The position numbers and the translations under genes are program-made. Below are positions 1 to 8,782 of a stretch of 64,000 nt of DNA, one piece after another. Under the pieces are notes generated by a model. That model saw only the letters and a list, made by a program, of their open reading frames with translations. It searched no databases and had not been told where the DNA came from. Origin of the DNA: Stenotrophomonas lactitubi (lineage in GTDB: Bacteria > Pseudomonadota > Gammaproteobacteria > Xanthomonadales > Xanthomonadaceae); the NCBI RefSeq assembly GCF_002803515.1, contig NZ_PHQX01000001.1:1550001-1614000 (forward strand), given 5' to 3'. Position 1 is the first letter of the stretch; each line of letters starts with the position of its first letter.

Positions 1-803
1 AGGCCGGCAACTTGTTCGACAGAGTGATTCAGCAGGTGCAGTCCGAACATGTCGGGCACGAATTTGATGTCGGCCGTTGAGTGCTGCAGCTGATTCAGGG
101 CAATCGCAATGTTGTCTTCATCGCGCATCGGGAGCGCAATCCAGACCTGATCGATGTGATTGGCCTCTACATAGGCGCCGAGCCCGTCCAGCTCTCCCAG
201 TTTGCTTGCGTGCTGAACACTGCCGCGATCAGACGGTGTCGCAAACCAGCCGCGCACGTCGATGCCTGCCCAGGTGGCCGACCTCAGGGAGCTGACGATG
301 TGCTGCGAGTCGGTGGTGGCACCCACGATGACCGCGCTGCGCAGGTCCGTGCCTCGGGCTCGGATCCAGCCGGCTATGGTGCGAACGCCAATTCGGAGGG
401 CAAATGCGCCAGCCAGGCTCAATCCAAACCAGGCAGCAAGCCAGATCCGTGAAAGCTCATCGGTCACCTGGATGGCAGTGGAGTAGGCGAGAAGGCCGCC
501 GAAGATCACGGCAAGCTTCATCAGGACCTGGCCAAACTCCGCGAGCAAGCTGCGCCCGCGCCAGCTCTCGTACAATGATGACGATCCAAGGACGAGAAGT
601 GCGAAAAGCAGCGTGATGGCGACCAGCCGGACATAGTTCATCGGCATCTGCAGTTCGCCGAATCTCAGTGCATGGGCCGCCAGTGCGGCTGCTACCAGAA
701 CGACGGGATCTCCGATCCTCAGGGCGAGACCCAGTGCGGGTCCAAACCTGCTTCCTGAAGCGTTCCAAAGTCCGGCATGGTGCCGGGCGGGCACGTAAGA
801 CAT
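1..803 (-). CDS. Undecaprenyl-phosphate glycosyl-1-phosphate transferase, N-terminal part (runs off the left edge)
   Basis: Reading the minus strand from the ATG at 803 gives 267 open residues to the window edge, with AGGAAGAA eight bases upstream as ribosome binding site. The protein has several hydrophobic segments in the first 140 residues, then a Rossmann-like region (AVIVGATTDSQHIVSSLR) and the stretch VPDMFGLHLLNHSVEQVAGL, typical of the central CoA-binding-like domain of the WcaJ/GumD/WbaP family. These membrane enzymes transfer a sugar-1-phosphate, commonly glucose, to undecaprenyl phosphate and start repeat-unit synthesis of an exopolysaccharide. The catalytic C-terminal domain lies outside the window, so sugar specificity cannot be judged. 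The divergent phosphatase and Wzc kinase fit an exopolysaccharide locus. Confidence 0.88.
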   Translation of the reverse strand, partial: MSYVPARHHAGLWNASGSRFGPALGLALRIGDPVVLVAAALAAHALRFGELQMPMNYVRLVAITLLFALLVLGSSSLYESWRGRSLLAEFGQVLMKLAVIFGGLLAYSTAIQVTDELSRIWLAAWFGLSLAGAFALRIGVRTIAGWIRARGTDLRSAVIVGATTDSQHIVSSLRSATWAGIDVRGWFATPSDRGSVQHASKLGELDGLGAYVEANHIDQVWIALPMRDEDNIAIALNQLQHSTADIKFVPDMFGLHLLNHSVEQVAG

Positions 804-1103
804 GTCGATTTCTTCCTTGTTGAGGATCTGTGCATCCAGCAATCGCCTCGCTGCCCGGGGGCTGGCGGCGCCGATCCGGCGGTCAGTCCAACCAGTTAGC
901 TGTTACAATCGATCACACGATGATAACAGAACCTTCACCCTGTCGTGACACAGGTCCGGTTTTGGGAGTGTCAGGAGCTGGGGTGCGTCGCTCGGTTGAG
1001 CTGGGTGGCACGTTGATGCAGGTATACTGGTTGGCTAACTTTCGTATGCGAAGCGTGGGTGGCTGGCGTACGTACTTCATGTCGACCGCCAGAGGATTGG
1101 CTC
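804..1103. promoter_or_regulatory. Divergent intergenic region of the exopolysaccharide locus
   Basis: This 300-bp stretch separates the initiating transferase (minus) from the phosphatase-kinase pair (plus) and must hold both promoters. No convincing protein is encoded in it. A TATACT hexamer at 1023-1028 could be a -10 box for the plus-strand operon, but its best -35 (TTGAGC) lies 21 bp away, too far to be convincing. No JUMPstart/ops element was recognised. Confidence 0.35.
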
Positions 1104-1544
1104 ATGTTCAACAAGGTGCTGTTGGTCTGCATCGGAAACATCTGCCGAAGCCCAACCGCAGAGATTCTCATGCGGCACCAGCTTCGGGATCGCGCTGGGG
1201 TGCATGTCTCCTCCGCAGGGCTTCAGGCATTGGTCGGTCGGCCGATAGATGAGACCGCAGGAGAGTTGCTTCGGGAGAAGGGGCATGATCCTGGCTCCCA
1301 TCGAGGGCGTCTGGCGACACCGTCTGTGTTGTCGGCGGCCGACCTGGTGCTGGTGATGGAGCAGTCCCATGTGGCGAGAATTGCCCGTGAGGTTCCCCAG
1401 GTGAGCGGCAAGACATTCCTGCTGGGCCATTGGGATGGGAAGGCAGAGATCCCCGACCCCTATCGCCAGCAGCGGATCGCGTTTGAACACGTCTACGGTT
1501 TGATCGAGCAGGGCGTCGCCCGCTGGGCAAGCCATATCAAGTAA
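1104..1544 (+). CDS. wzb: Low-molecular-weight protein tyrosine phosphatase (Wzb/Etp type)
   Basis: A 146-residue protein carrying the phosphatase loop CIGNICRSPTAE at residues 9-20 (Cys9 nucleophile, Arg15) and the general acid in DPYRQQ (Asp118), the hallmarks of low-molecular-weight tyrosine phosphatases. These cytoplasmic enzymes dephosphorylate the C-terminal tyrosine cluster of the Wzc/Etk kinase and so permit cycles of polysaccharide polymerisation. An in-frame ATG lies upstream at 1059, but the ATG at 1104 is chosen because AGAGGA sits seven bases before it and the family motif then starts at the usual distance. The kinase gene follows after 38 bp and is probably cotranscribed. Confidence 0.92.
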   Translation: MFNKVLLVCIGNICRSPTAEILMRHQLRDRAGVHVSSAGLQALVGRPIDETAGELLREKGHDPGSHRGRLATPSVLSAADLVLVMEQSHVARIAREVPQVSGKTFLLGHWDGKAEIPDPYRQQRIAFEHVYGLIEQGVARWASHIK

Positions 1545-1582
1545 TTGCCGCGCTGGTGCGGTGTTTTCAAGAAACGGATGCT

Positions 1583-3811
1583 ATGACCAAGGAAACCAGT
1601 GCGCGGCCCACCCGCGAAGACGACGAGATTGACCTGCGGGATCTGCTGGGCGTACTCATTGATCGCAAATGGTGGATTCTGGGCACGACCTTCCTGTTCG
1701 TGCTGGTTGGTGCTGCCTACGCCATCTTGACGCCACCGGTGTATCGGGCCGAGGCCACGGTGCAGGTCGAGTCGAAGATGCCCACCATTCCGGGTCTTTC
1801 GGATCTGACCTCTTTGGGGGGCGGTGGCAGCACTGCGTCCACTACGGAAGTTGCGCTGCTGACGTCGCGTACGATTGTCGGTACCGCGGTTGACAAGATG
1901 CAGCTCGAGACGGTCGTCGAGCCCGTGCGTTTCCCGTTGGTGGGTGGGCTGATTGCGCGCCGCTTCTCGGGTGAAGCTGAAAACGAGGTGGCGGCTCCCG
2001 TTCTGGGGCTTTCCCGCTATGGCTGGGGTGGTGATGAGCTGAAGATTCATCGCCTGGACGTTCCTGCTCGGTTGCTTGACGAACCGATGACTCTTGTCGC
2101 AGGTGACAATGCCGGGGAGTACTCGCTTCTCGATGACGAGGGCGAGGTGATCCTTGCCGGTAAGGTCGGCATGCCTTTCGAGGCGCGCGGGATCAAGATT
2201 GAAGTGGCGAGCCTGAGCGCCAATCCGGGAATGCGCTTCAAGCTGGCCAAGCAGCGCCGCCTTGACGTCATCGCAGGGTTGCAGGAAGACATCCGTGCAT
2301 CCGAACAGGGCAAGGACTCCGGCATCCTGCGCGTCAGCTATGAAGACACCGATGCGGATCGAGCCCAGGCGCTGGTGCAGAACATTGCCGAAGCGTACGT
2401 TCGGCAGAATGTCGACCGTGGCTCTGCTGAGGCGGCAACGCAGCTCGCCTTTGTGAAGGATCAGCTGCCAACCGTTCGCAAGCAGGTTGAGGATGCGCAG
2501 GCGGCCATGGCGGCCTACCAGTCCCGTTCAAATTCCGTCGACATCACGATGCAGACCAAGGGGCTGCTCGAGCAGGAGGTTGCCGTTGAGGCAAGCATCC
2601 AGCAGCTGCGCCTGAAGCAGGCGGAGATGGATCGCAGCTTCACGCGTGAGCATCCCGCCTACCGTGCGATGCTCAACCAGATCGGCGAGCTTGAGGCGCG
2701 CAAGAGTGGTTTCCGTCGTGAGGTCAGCGCTCTGCCTGATACGCAGCAGGAGCTGCTGCGACATACCCGGGATCTCCAGGTCAGCAACGAGCTTTACACT
2801 GCGCTGTTGAACCAGGCGCAGCAGTTGGATGTTGCGCGGGCTGGCACGGTGGGCAACGTCCGGATCGTGGACGATGCGATCGTCGATATCAGCAAGCCGG
2901 TGAAGCCTCGCAAGTCGTTGATCGTTCTTGTGTCGTTCCTGCTGGGCGCATTCCTGTCCACGGCTGCCGTGTTCCTTCTGCGCATGCTCAATCCTGGCGT
3001 GGAAGATCCGGCACAGATCGAAGAGCTGGGCCTGCCGGTGTATGCAGCCATTCCGCTCAGCAACTCACGCAATCTTCTGAGGGTTCAGAAGGGCAAGGGT
3101 GGCAAGAAGCGCGTGGTGGCAGATGGGCGCTCCCACCTTCTGGCTGCCGCCGAACCTGCAGACCTGGCAGTGGAAGCATTGCGCAGCCTCCGCACAAGCC
3201 TGCACTTTGCGATGCTCGAGGCCAAGAACAATATTCTGGCCATCTCGGGGCCGCGGCCCGGTGTTGGCAAGACCTTCATTTCGGCGAATCTGGCGGCCGT
3301 GGTCGCCCAGGCGGGCCAGAAGGTTCTTGTCATCGACGTTGATATGCGAAAGGGCACCCTGCACAAGGTGCTGGGCGTATCGCATACGGGTGGTCTGTCT
3401 GACGTGCTGGCCGGTAAGGTGACTCTGCAGGATGCCATCCATACCGTCGCGGGCCTGGAGGGAATGCATTACATCACCCGGGGTGATATCCCGCCGAACC
3501 CGTCCGAGCTGCTGATGCACCCGCGGTTCCTGCAGCTGCTGGAAGACCTGGCCAAGGAATACGACCTGGTGATCGTCGATACGCCGCCGATTCTTGCTGT
3601 CACCGACGCTGCCATTGTGGCCAATCATGCGGGCTCTACCTTGATGGTGACCCGATTCGGCGTGAACCAGCCGAAGGAGATCGAGCTCTCGATGAAGCGC
3701 TTCGAGCAGAATGGCGTAAAGGTGAAGGGCGCGATCTTCAACGCCGTCGAGAAGCGTGCGACGGGCTACTACAGCTACGGCTATTACGAGTACGCCTCAA
3801 ACGAGAAGTGA
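1583..3811 (+). CDS. wzc: Polysaccharide co-polymerase with C-terminal tyrosine autokinase (Wzc/Etk)
   Basis: A 742-residue inner-membrane protein. An N-terminal Wzz domain starts with a membrane segment (about residues 33-54), a long periplasmic region is rich in coiled coil (about 220-420), and a second membrane segment lies near 445-466. The cytoplasmic BY-kinase domain has Walker A GPRPGVGKT near residue 556, Walker A' VLVIDVDMR near 583 and Walker B LVIVDTPP. It ends in the tyrosine cluster YYSYGYYEY, the autophosphorylation substrate. Members control chain length and export of capsule-type polysaccharides together with Wza and are reset by Wzb, the upstream gene here. The start is taken at 1583; an ATG nine codons earlier lacks a ribosome site. 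Tandem terminators follow. Confidence 0.95.
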   Translation: MTKETSARPTREDDEIDLRDLLGVLIDRKWWILGTTFLFVLVGAAYAILTPPVYRAEATVQVESKMPTIPGLSDLTSLGGGGSTASTTEVALLTSRTIVGTAVDKMQLETVVEPVRFPLVGGLIARRFSGEAENEVAAPVLGLSRYGWGGDELKIHRLDVPARLLDEPMTLVAGDNAGEYSLLDDEGEVILAGKVGMPFEARGIKIEVASLSANPGMRFKLAKQRRLDVIAGLQEDIRASEQGKDSGILRVSYEDTDADRAQALVQNIAEAYVRQNVDRGSAEAATQLAFVKDQLPTVRKQVEDAQAAMAAYQSRSNSVDITMQTKGLLEQEVAVEASIQQLRLKQAEMDRSFTREHPAYRAMLNQIGELEARKSGFRREVSALPDTQQELLRHTRDLQVSNELYTALLNQAQQLDVARAGTVGNVRIVDDAIVDISKPVKPRKSLIVLVSFLLGAFLSTAAVFLLRMLNPGVEDPAQIEELGLPVYAAIPLSNSRNLLRVQKGKGGKKRVVADGRSHLLAAAEPADLAVEALRSLRTSLHFAMLEAKNNILAISGPRPGVGKTFISANLAAVVAQAGQKVLVIDVDMRKGTLHKVLGVSHTGGLSDVLAGKVTLQDAIHTVAGLEGMHYITRGDIPPNPSELLMHPRFLQLLEDLAKEYDLVIVDTPPILAVTDAAIVANHAGSTLMVTRFGVNQPKEIELSMKRFEQNGVKVKGAIFNAVEKRATGYYSYGYYEYASNEK

Positions 3812-3855
3812 TTGCTGCAGGGCGGGGTTGGGTGAAGAGCCTTCTCCCGCAAGAC

Positions 3856-3894
3856 AGAAAGGGCTGGTTGCACGCGCAACCGGCCCTTTCTTTT
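3856..3894 (+). terminator. Rho-independent terminator after wzc (first of two)
   Basis: GAAAGGGCTGGTTG pairs with CAACCGGCCCTTTC around a short loop and is followed by TTTT. The A-rich left flank means it may also act on the converging minus-strand operon. Confidence 0.8.
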
Positions 3895-3927
3895 GGCTGC
3901 AGGGTGCTTGGTCAACGCAGGCAAACG

Positions 3928-3962
3928 AGAAGGGCCGGCTGCGCTGGCAACCGGCCCTTTCT
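3928..3962. terminator. Second, near-identical terminator hairpin
   Basis: AGAAGGGCCGG pairs with CCGGCCCTTTCT, repeating the stem sequence of the hairpin 70 bp upstream. It lies between the convergent ends of wzc and the YjbH gene and probably stops the minus-strand operon, the plus strand, or both. Confidence 0.65.
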
Positions 3963-3992
3963 GGGTTCTCTGTCGAACGGGGCGGGTACCCT

Positions 3993-6113
3993 TCAGTCGT
4001 CGATTCTGTCCAGATTGTCGAAGAAGAAGTCCGGATCCCGCTCCGACGTCAGCTGGTACAGCGCATAGTTTCGGCTCAGGCGTGCACCGCCATCTCGATA
4101 CAGCGGATTCCAGGCGAACGTCGCACGCGCGCGTGTCGAACGAGGCAGCAGGAAGTCGAAGGGGATCGAGATGAAGATGCCCTTGTCGAAACTGCCTTCG
4201 CCAAAGTCCTTGGAGGAAACGTCGGTCTTGGTGGCGTATGCCCCCATGTTCACGCCGTTGTCGAAGGCGCGTGCGACCGAAACCGTGGCGCCCCAGTCCT
4301 TGGCCAGGTAGCGGCCGGCACTGATCATGCTGGTGATCTTGTGCTCATCGCCCCATTGATAATAGAAGCTGGCGTGGCCGGTGGTGGTGCTGTAGTCACG
4401 GAAGCTGAAGCGCTGATCGAAATCGCGTTGCTTCACCCAGTTCAACTCGGCACCCACCGCCCAGCGTTCATTGAGCGGGCGGTAGAGGATCTCGCCGCCC
4501 ACACCGCCATACATGGCCTCGAACAGGCCGGCATAGGCGGAGCCGTACAGGTCCTTGCCCAGCTGATGATTGCTGGTCAACTGCAGGTTGGTCAGAGTCA
4601 GGTCTTCGGTGGTCAGGTAGCGACGGATGTTGGTGCGGACGCGGGGCAGGTTGCTCGGCGCGTCGTAGCGGAAGCGGTCGTAGTTGTTGTATGCGTTGTA
4701 GCTGGCGGTTCCGCTAAGCCAGGTGTTGCGCGTGAAGTGGAAATTGGCCGAGTACGTGCCTGCTACCTGGAACAGGAAGAAGCCATCCGGACCGCCCAGC
4801 TGCTGCTGGTATCCGATGTTGAAGGCGCCGTCATAGCGCCGAAGTGGCGCCGTATACAGGCTCTCACGGCGCTGCTGTGCAGGAGATGCCTGTTCGATAT
4901 GGCCCGCCAACTCGTTCAGTGGGGTGCGATTGTCGAGGTAGCTGTTGAAGGTGCTGCGCTCGATGCTGCTTTCGACAACGGGTACACCCAAGCGGGTGTT
5001 CTGGATCGTGAACCACGTCGTATCGGAAGGCAGTTCTGCATCAAGAATGCGTGCCGCGCGGCCGATGCCCTGTGCCGGGTAGTAGAACCGGCGCTGTTCT
5101 CCACTGACGATGACTTCCGACCCGCGTCGGCTGATGCCCGTGACGCGAAGACCGGCGTTGTCTTCCAGGGTGCGGCTCAACGTGGGCCAGTCAATGTCGT
5201 CCATTGACTGTGCCGGCGTCGTCGCTGATGCGCGCGCGACCGGGGGAGGATCCAACAACTTGGGCGTGGACTTCGCCTGCGCCACATTGCCGCGCAGGGT
5301 GATGCCGAACATGGCCGTGTCACCACGCTCCCAGCCAAGATGCAGCTGCACGTTGTGATTCAGTGCATAGCTTGCGCCCAGGTTGATCGGGCTCCTCTGC
5401 GTTTGATTGTTGTTCTGCGGTTCGTGCTTGTAGTCGTTGCCGTCGTACTCAAGCTTCAGCTGCAGGGGTTCCCAGGGTGTCTGGTAGGCGATGCCGCCGA
5501 AGATGCCGACGGGGCCGCGGAACATGCCCTTGCTGTTGAAGTTGCCGGTGCCTTGCGCGCGCGGGCGCTCTTCAAAGCGGTCGCTGATCACCCGAAGCGG
5601 GTTCGAGAAATCGCCTCGATTGCCGATGTAGCCGGTGGCGAGGCCGAGGCTTGCATCGATAGGTCCGAACCGCTTGCTTGCAACCAGGTATTCGCTGGAG
5701 AACAGGCCGGTGCCGCCGATATCGCGGAAGCCTGCGGAAAGCTCAGGTGCCCATCGGCTTTCCTGCCACAGCCGGACCTTCAGATCGATCGATTTGTCCT
5801 TGTAGTTCTGTTGTCCGCTCAGCCATTCCGGGCCGTAGCGTCGGTTTGCCACCGAAACGTACCGGAATGCACCTTCAATCCACGGAAGGGGCTGCATCAC
5901 CACGTTGTAGCGACTGTAGGGCGAGGTGTGGCTTGCGGTGAAGCTCACATCGCCGTCGTCGGCCATGCGCGCGGTCGGTGTCTGCAGCAGGCCAACGCCG
6001 CCCCAATCGCTCGCGGTGGGCGCAGGGGCGGTCTGTGCCTGCAATGCGGCGCTGACGCCCAGGCTGAGAAGGGCAACACTGGCGCGTGCCAGTGGGATGG
6101 AGCGATGGCGCAT
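3993..6113 (-). CDS. yjbH: YjbH/GfcD-type outer-membrane beta-barrel of exopolysaccharide secretion
   Basis: A 706-residue protein with a clear Sec signal peptide (MRHRSIPLARASVALLSLG...ALQAQ) followed by SDWGGVGLLQTPTARM, the conserved opening of the YjbH/GfcD family. The remainder is rich in alternating aromatic/polar strands, as in an outer-membrane barrel. In E. coli the yjbEFGH and gfcABCD genes are needed for exopolysaccharide or group 4 capsule, GfcD being the outer-membrane component. The start at 6113 overlaps the stop of the gfcC-like gene by one base (TGATG). An open frame runs further upstream, but only this ATG gives the signal peptide. It is the last gene of its operon. Confidence 0.9.
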   Translation of the reverse strand: MRHRSIPLARASVALLSLGVSAALQAQTAPAPTASDWGGVGLLQTPTARMADDGDVSFTASHTSPYSRYNVVMQPLPWIEGAFRYVSVANRRYGPEWLSGQQNYKDKSIDLKVRLWQESRWAPELSAGFRDIGGTGLFSSEYLVASKRFGPIDASLGLATGYIGNRGDFSNPLRVISDRFEERPRAQGTGNFNSKGMFRGPVGIFGGIAYQTPWEPLQLKLEYDGNDYKHEPQNNNQTQRSPINLGASYALNHNVQLHLGWERGDTAMFGITLRGNVAQAKSTPKLLDPPPVARASATTPAQSMDDIDWPTLSRTLEDNAGLRVTGISRRGSEVIVSGEQRRFYYPAQGIGRAARILDAELPSDTTWFTIQNTRLGVPVVESSIERSTFNSYLDNRTPLNELAGHIEQASPAQQRRESLYTAPLRRYDGAFNIGYQQQLGGPDGFFLFQVAGTYSANFHFTRNTWLSGTASYNAYNNYDRFRYDAPSNLPRVRTNIRRYLTTEDLTLTNLQLTSNHQLGKDLYGSAYAGLFEAMYGGVGGEILYRPLNERWAVGAELNWVKQRDFDQRFSFRDYSTTTGHASFYYQWGDEHKITSMISAGRYLAKDWGATVSVARAFDNGVNMGAYATKTDVSSKDFGEGSFDKGIFISIPFDFLLPRSTRARATFAWNPLYRDGGARLSRNYALYQLTSERDPDFFFDNLDRIDD

Positions 6114-6886
6114 CAGTATGAAACTCCGGGTGCATCCAGCACCTGGGTGGCAAGGAAGCGCACGGCGTCCTCGTTGACATCGGGGGCGATGGCGCGGATC
6201 TTCGTCGCGCTCAATGGCACGTAGATCACGGCGCCAGGCGCCAGGTGCATGGGCGCGCTGCGGTTCCACAGCGCCACGCCGAGCTGCTGTACCTTGCCGT
6301 CGGGCTGGATGATGTAGAGATCATCCCGGCTTGCGGCGGGCAGGATCGGGCAGGCGCTGCGGTAGCTCCGCGCGTCGAGCGTGAATTGATGCCTGAGCCT
6401 GCACGGCTGAACTACCGCGCCAACAACCTGCACGGTATCGGGTCGGCCGGGATAGACAAGGCGGTCGCCCTCAAGCGAGGGCCGGTTTTCCGCGGAACTG
6501 GCTTCCAGTCGACGCGGATCAAGCAGCTGCGACTCGCGCCCGGTCACTGGCAGATCGCCGAGTTCGCGCGCCAACTGTGCAGCCGCGTCGGCAAGCTCCG
6601 GCGCATCCTCTTGAGAGGCGAGCGTTTCGAGGTCGAAGAGCAGGCCCGCTTTCAGACGGGTCTGGGGCAGCAGTGAGCGTTGCCGAAGCAGCGCCGCGCC
6701 CAGCATGTAGGCCTCTGCATCCGGAGCTGCTGCGAGTGCGGCCGCGCTGAGGCGAGCCCCCGCAGGGAGAGTGTGCGCGCCGGGATTGCGGACATGGCCA
6801 GCCGTCTCGACGCCGATCGGCGATGAGGCGTGGGCATGGAAGGTCAGGGCCAGTGCCAGCGCAAGGAGAGTCGATCGCACTGTCAT
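6113..6886 (-). CDS. GfcC/YjbG-like periplasmic exopolysaccharide protein
   Basis: A 257-residue protein with signal peptide (MTVRSTLLALALALTFHAHA) and GfcC features: an N-terminal GVETAGHVRNPGAHTLPAGARLSAAALAA segment resembling the beta-grasp/SLBB-like fold, and a C-terminal TKIRAIAPDVNEDAVRFLATQVLD. E. coli GfcC is a periplasmic protein required for group 4 capsule and its fold resembles domains of Wza, so it may assist export. ATG at 6886 overlaps the preceding gene's stop by four bases (ATGA), which settles the start against longer in-frame options and implies translational coupling. Confidence 0.85.
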   Translation of the reverse strand: MTVRSTLLALALALTFHAHASSPIGVETAGHVRNPGAHTLPAGARLSAAALAAAPDAEAYMLGAALLRQRSLLPQTRLKAGLLFDLETLASQEDAPELADAAAQLARELGDLPVTGRESQLLDPRRLEASSAENRPSLEGDRLVYPGRPDTVQVVGAVVQPCRLRHQFTLDARSYRSACPILPAASRDDLYIIQPDGKVQQLGVALWNRSAPMHLAPGAVIYVPLSATKIRAIAPDVNEDAVRFLATQVLDAPGVSY

Positions 6887-7575
6887 CGGTTCTGCAGGTC
6901 CTGCGAGTAGGGCTTGAGCTGGACAACTTCCAGGCTGGTGTCGGGCGCGATGGCCTGGATGCTCTTCCAGATGAATCCGTTGGCAGGATCGACCCAGTAA
7001 TGGTTGTCCCGTTTCCATCCGTTGCCTGAAAGTCGTTCGCGGACATGCAGCAGGTCGCGATCGCTCTCCAGTATCCGGACCTTTTCCCTGCCCAAGGTGG
7101 CCAAGGTGCCGGTGACGTTCATTCCGTACCTGTAACCAGGCATGGCGTCGTAGCGCCGCTGCACGGTCGTGCCGTCTGCTATCCGATGCAGGACGTGGAA
7201 GGGAGACTCCCCTTCAATGGTCATGTCCTGCAGTTCGGGGGTGCTGCCGTGGGTCCCCACGACGATGCCATTCCTGAGAAAGACGATGCTTCGCTCGGAG
7301 CTGTACCAGGCTTGGCGCCCGGAATCGATGTTGCCGAGTACCAGCACCGCGCCGCCCGCTGGGCCGACGACCTTGATCTGTGGGTAGCGATTGGCTGCAA
7401 CCTGCGCTGCCGTGGGCTCTACGTCAGGCTTGCCCTGCAGTGCGATCTGAACCGACTTGACGCTGGTCTTGCCCACAACGCCGCAACTGGTTGCGGCGAC
7501 GAGGGCAAGCAGGGCCAGCGCCACATGGCGCTGGCGGATTGCGTGTCGGGTAGCCGCCTGAGCGATCCTGCTCAT
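6883..7575 (-). CDS. GfcB/YjbF-like lipoprotein of exopolysaccharide secretion
   Basis: A 230-residue protein with a hydrophobic export signal ending LVAATSCGVVG. The Cys is a plausible lipidation site, though ATS-C is a weak lipobox. The body contains the YjbF/GfcB pattern of short strands (QAWYSSERSIVFLRNGIVVGT, RRYDAMPGYRYG, NHYWVDPANGFIWKSIQ). GfcB is a lipoprotein partner of GfcC and GfcD in capsule export. The ATG at 7575 follows AAGG at a suitable distance; a GTG at 7587 is possible but unsupported. It sits between the Wza and GfcC-like genes in one tight operon. Confidence 0.85.
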   Translation of the reverse strand: MSRIAQAATRHAIRQRHVALALLALVAATSCGVVGKTSVKSVQIALQGKPDVEPTAAQVAANRYPQIKVVGPAGGAVLVLGNIDSGRQAWYSSERSIVFLRNGIVVGTHGSTPELQDMTIEGESPFHVLHRIADGTTVQRRYDAMPGYRYGMNVTGTLATLGREKVRILESDRDLLHVRERLSGNGWKRDNHYWVDPANGFIWKSIQAIAPDTSLEVVQLKPYSQDLQNR

Positions 7576-7588
7576 GGTGCGGGCCACC

Positions 7589-8695
7589 TTACTTGTCCAG
7601 GTCGCTGCGCGCGCTGGCGGCGTTGCTGATGATGGAGGTGAACGGCAGCAGCTGGTTCACGAACCTGCTCCACCGGGTCACGCCAGCGGCACCGACAAAC
7701 ACGACGTCGCCTGGCTGCAGGTCAAACTGGCTGGCAACGGCAAATGCGGTCGGGGACTTGGCCTCCAGGTGGAACACCTGCGACGGGGTGCTCTGCAGGT
7801 CGTTCGATCCGCGGATCACGTAGACAGCGTTGCCGTTGGAGGTGGTCTGCAGCAGGCCGCGCGCGCGCCCAAGTGCCTGGCTCAGGGAAATTTCGCCCGT
7901 CTTGAAATTCATTGCGCCGGGCTGGTTTACTTCACCGACCACGAAGACTTCCTTGTGGTCGAGGTAGGGCACATAGATGTGGTCCCCGGCCTTGAGGAAC
8001 ACGTTGGTGTCACCGCCGCCATTGCGACCGAGCCGATCGAGGTCGATGGTATAGGTGGTGCCATCCCGCGTCAGGCGGATGCCCGACAGATCGGCCTGCG
8101 CCGGGTCCAGGCCCGCCTGGCTGATGGCATCGCCCATCGTCAGCGGGGTTACCGTCAGCGGAACGGTGGCGGCCTGGCGCGAGGCGCCGGTCACCCATAC
8201 GCGCTGGCTGGCGTAGGTCAGCATGGAAACGTCGACCTGCGGCGCTTCGATGTAGCGAGCCAGTTTGCTGGAGATTTCTTCGCGAAGTTCGCCGGGCGTC
8301 TTGCCCGTGGCGGCGATCTTGCCGATATAGGGATAGAACAGCGTGCCGTCGGACTGCACGAGGCGACCGGCAGCGTTGAGCTGTTGCTGGGGGCCTGCCG
8401 GCACCGTCAGTTCCGGATGATCCCAGACCGTGATGTAGAGGATGTCGCCGGCGCCAATGCGATATGGGCCCGGTTGATACTGGACCAGGGCGGCGGGGAG
8501 GGCCGCGATATCACGGCTGGCACGCTCCATGGCGATCAACTTCGGCGTGATTGGAATCAGATCGATCTGGTCATTGCCGATGGGCTGATCATCGCGAGCG
8601 AAGGTGCTCGAGCGAAGGTGCTGGCCTGGAGCCCACATGCAGCCGGTCAGGGTGAGTGCCACCGTCATTGTGGCTACGAAACGCTTGCAGTCCAT
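7589..8695 (-). CDS. wza: Wza-type outer-membrane polysaccharide export lipoprotein
   Basis: A 368-residue lipoprotein (signal MDCKRFVATMTVALTLTGC, lipobox LTGC). Its Poly_export domain begins at YRIGAGDILYITVWDHPELTVPAG, followed by SLBB repeats (RVWVTGASRQAATVPLTVTPLTMGDAIS and EVFVVGEVNQPGAMNF) and a short C-terminal amphipathic stretch (RWSRFVNQLLPF) that would form the outer-membrane helix barrel. Wza-type octamers form the exit pore for capsule and group 4 polysaccharides and dock onto the Wzc co-polymerase, which is present here on the other strand. It corresponds to GfcE, but here it precedes the GfcB, C and D genes instead of following them. Confidence 0.95.
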   Translation of the reverse strand: MDCKRFVATMTVALTLTGCMWAPGQHLRSSTFARDDQPIGNDQIDLIPITPKLIAMERASRDIAALPAALVQYQPGPYRIGAGDILYITVWDHPELTVPAGPQQQLNAAGRLVQSDGTLFYPYIGKIAATGKTPGELREEISSKLARYIEAPQVDVSMLTYASQRVWVTGASRQAATVPLTVTPLTMGDAISQAGLDPAQADLSGIRLTRDGTTYTIDLDRLGRNGGGDTNVFLKAGDHIYVPYLDHKEVFVVGEVNQPGAMNFKTGEISLSQALGRARGLLQTTSNGNAVYVIRGSNDLQSTPSQVFHLEAKSPTAFAVASQFDLQPGDVVFVGAAGVTRWSRFVNQLLPFTSIISNAASARSDLDK

Positions 8696-8724
8696 CGAAA
8701 TCTGTTCCTGGCCCGAACGGGCAT

Positions 8725-8762
8725 GAAAAAACCCTCGCCGAACGTCGCCCGGCGAGGGCGGG
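8725..8762 (-). terminator. Hairpin with T-run between the gfcA-like gene and wza
   Basis: On the minus strand CCTCGCCG pairs with CGGCGAGG and six T residues follow. It lies inside the putative operon, after the short repeat gene and before wza, so it is likely a partial terminator that lowers expression of the downstream export genes relative to the first gene. Confidence 0.75.
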
Positions 8763-8782
8763 GTACTGCTTCGGCGGACCGA

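Noticed and set aside
804..1103. JUMPstart/ops element for the exopolysaccharide operon
   Set aside because: No convincing GGCGGTAG-type sequence in a suitable position was seen.
830..1252. A 140-codon plus-strand frame before the phosphatase gene
   Set aside because: It overlaps the phosphatase in another frame, has no ribosome site and no recognisable content.
3756..5207. A 483-codon plus-strand frame opposite the YjbH gene
   Set aside because: It lies antisense to a gene with signal peptide and family motifs, its translation has no domain, and it crosses two terminators. It arises from GC-rich codon bias.
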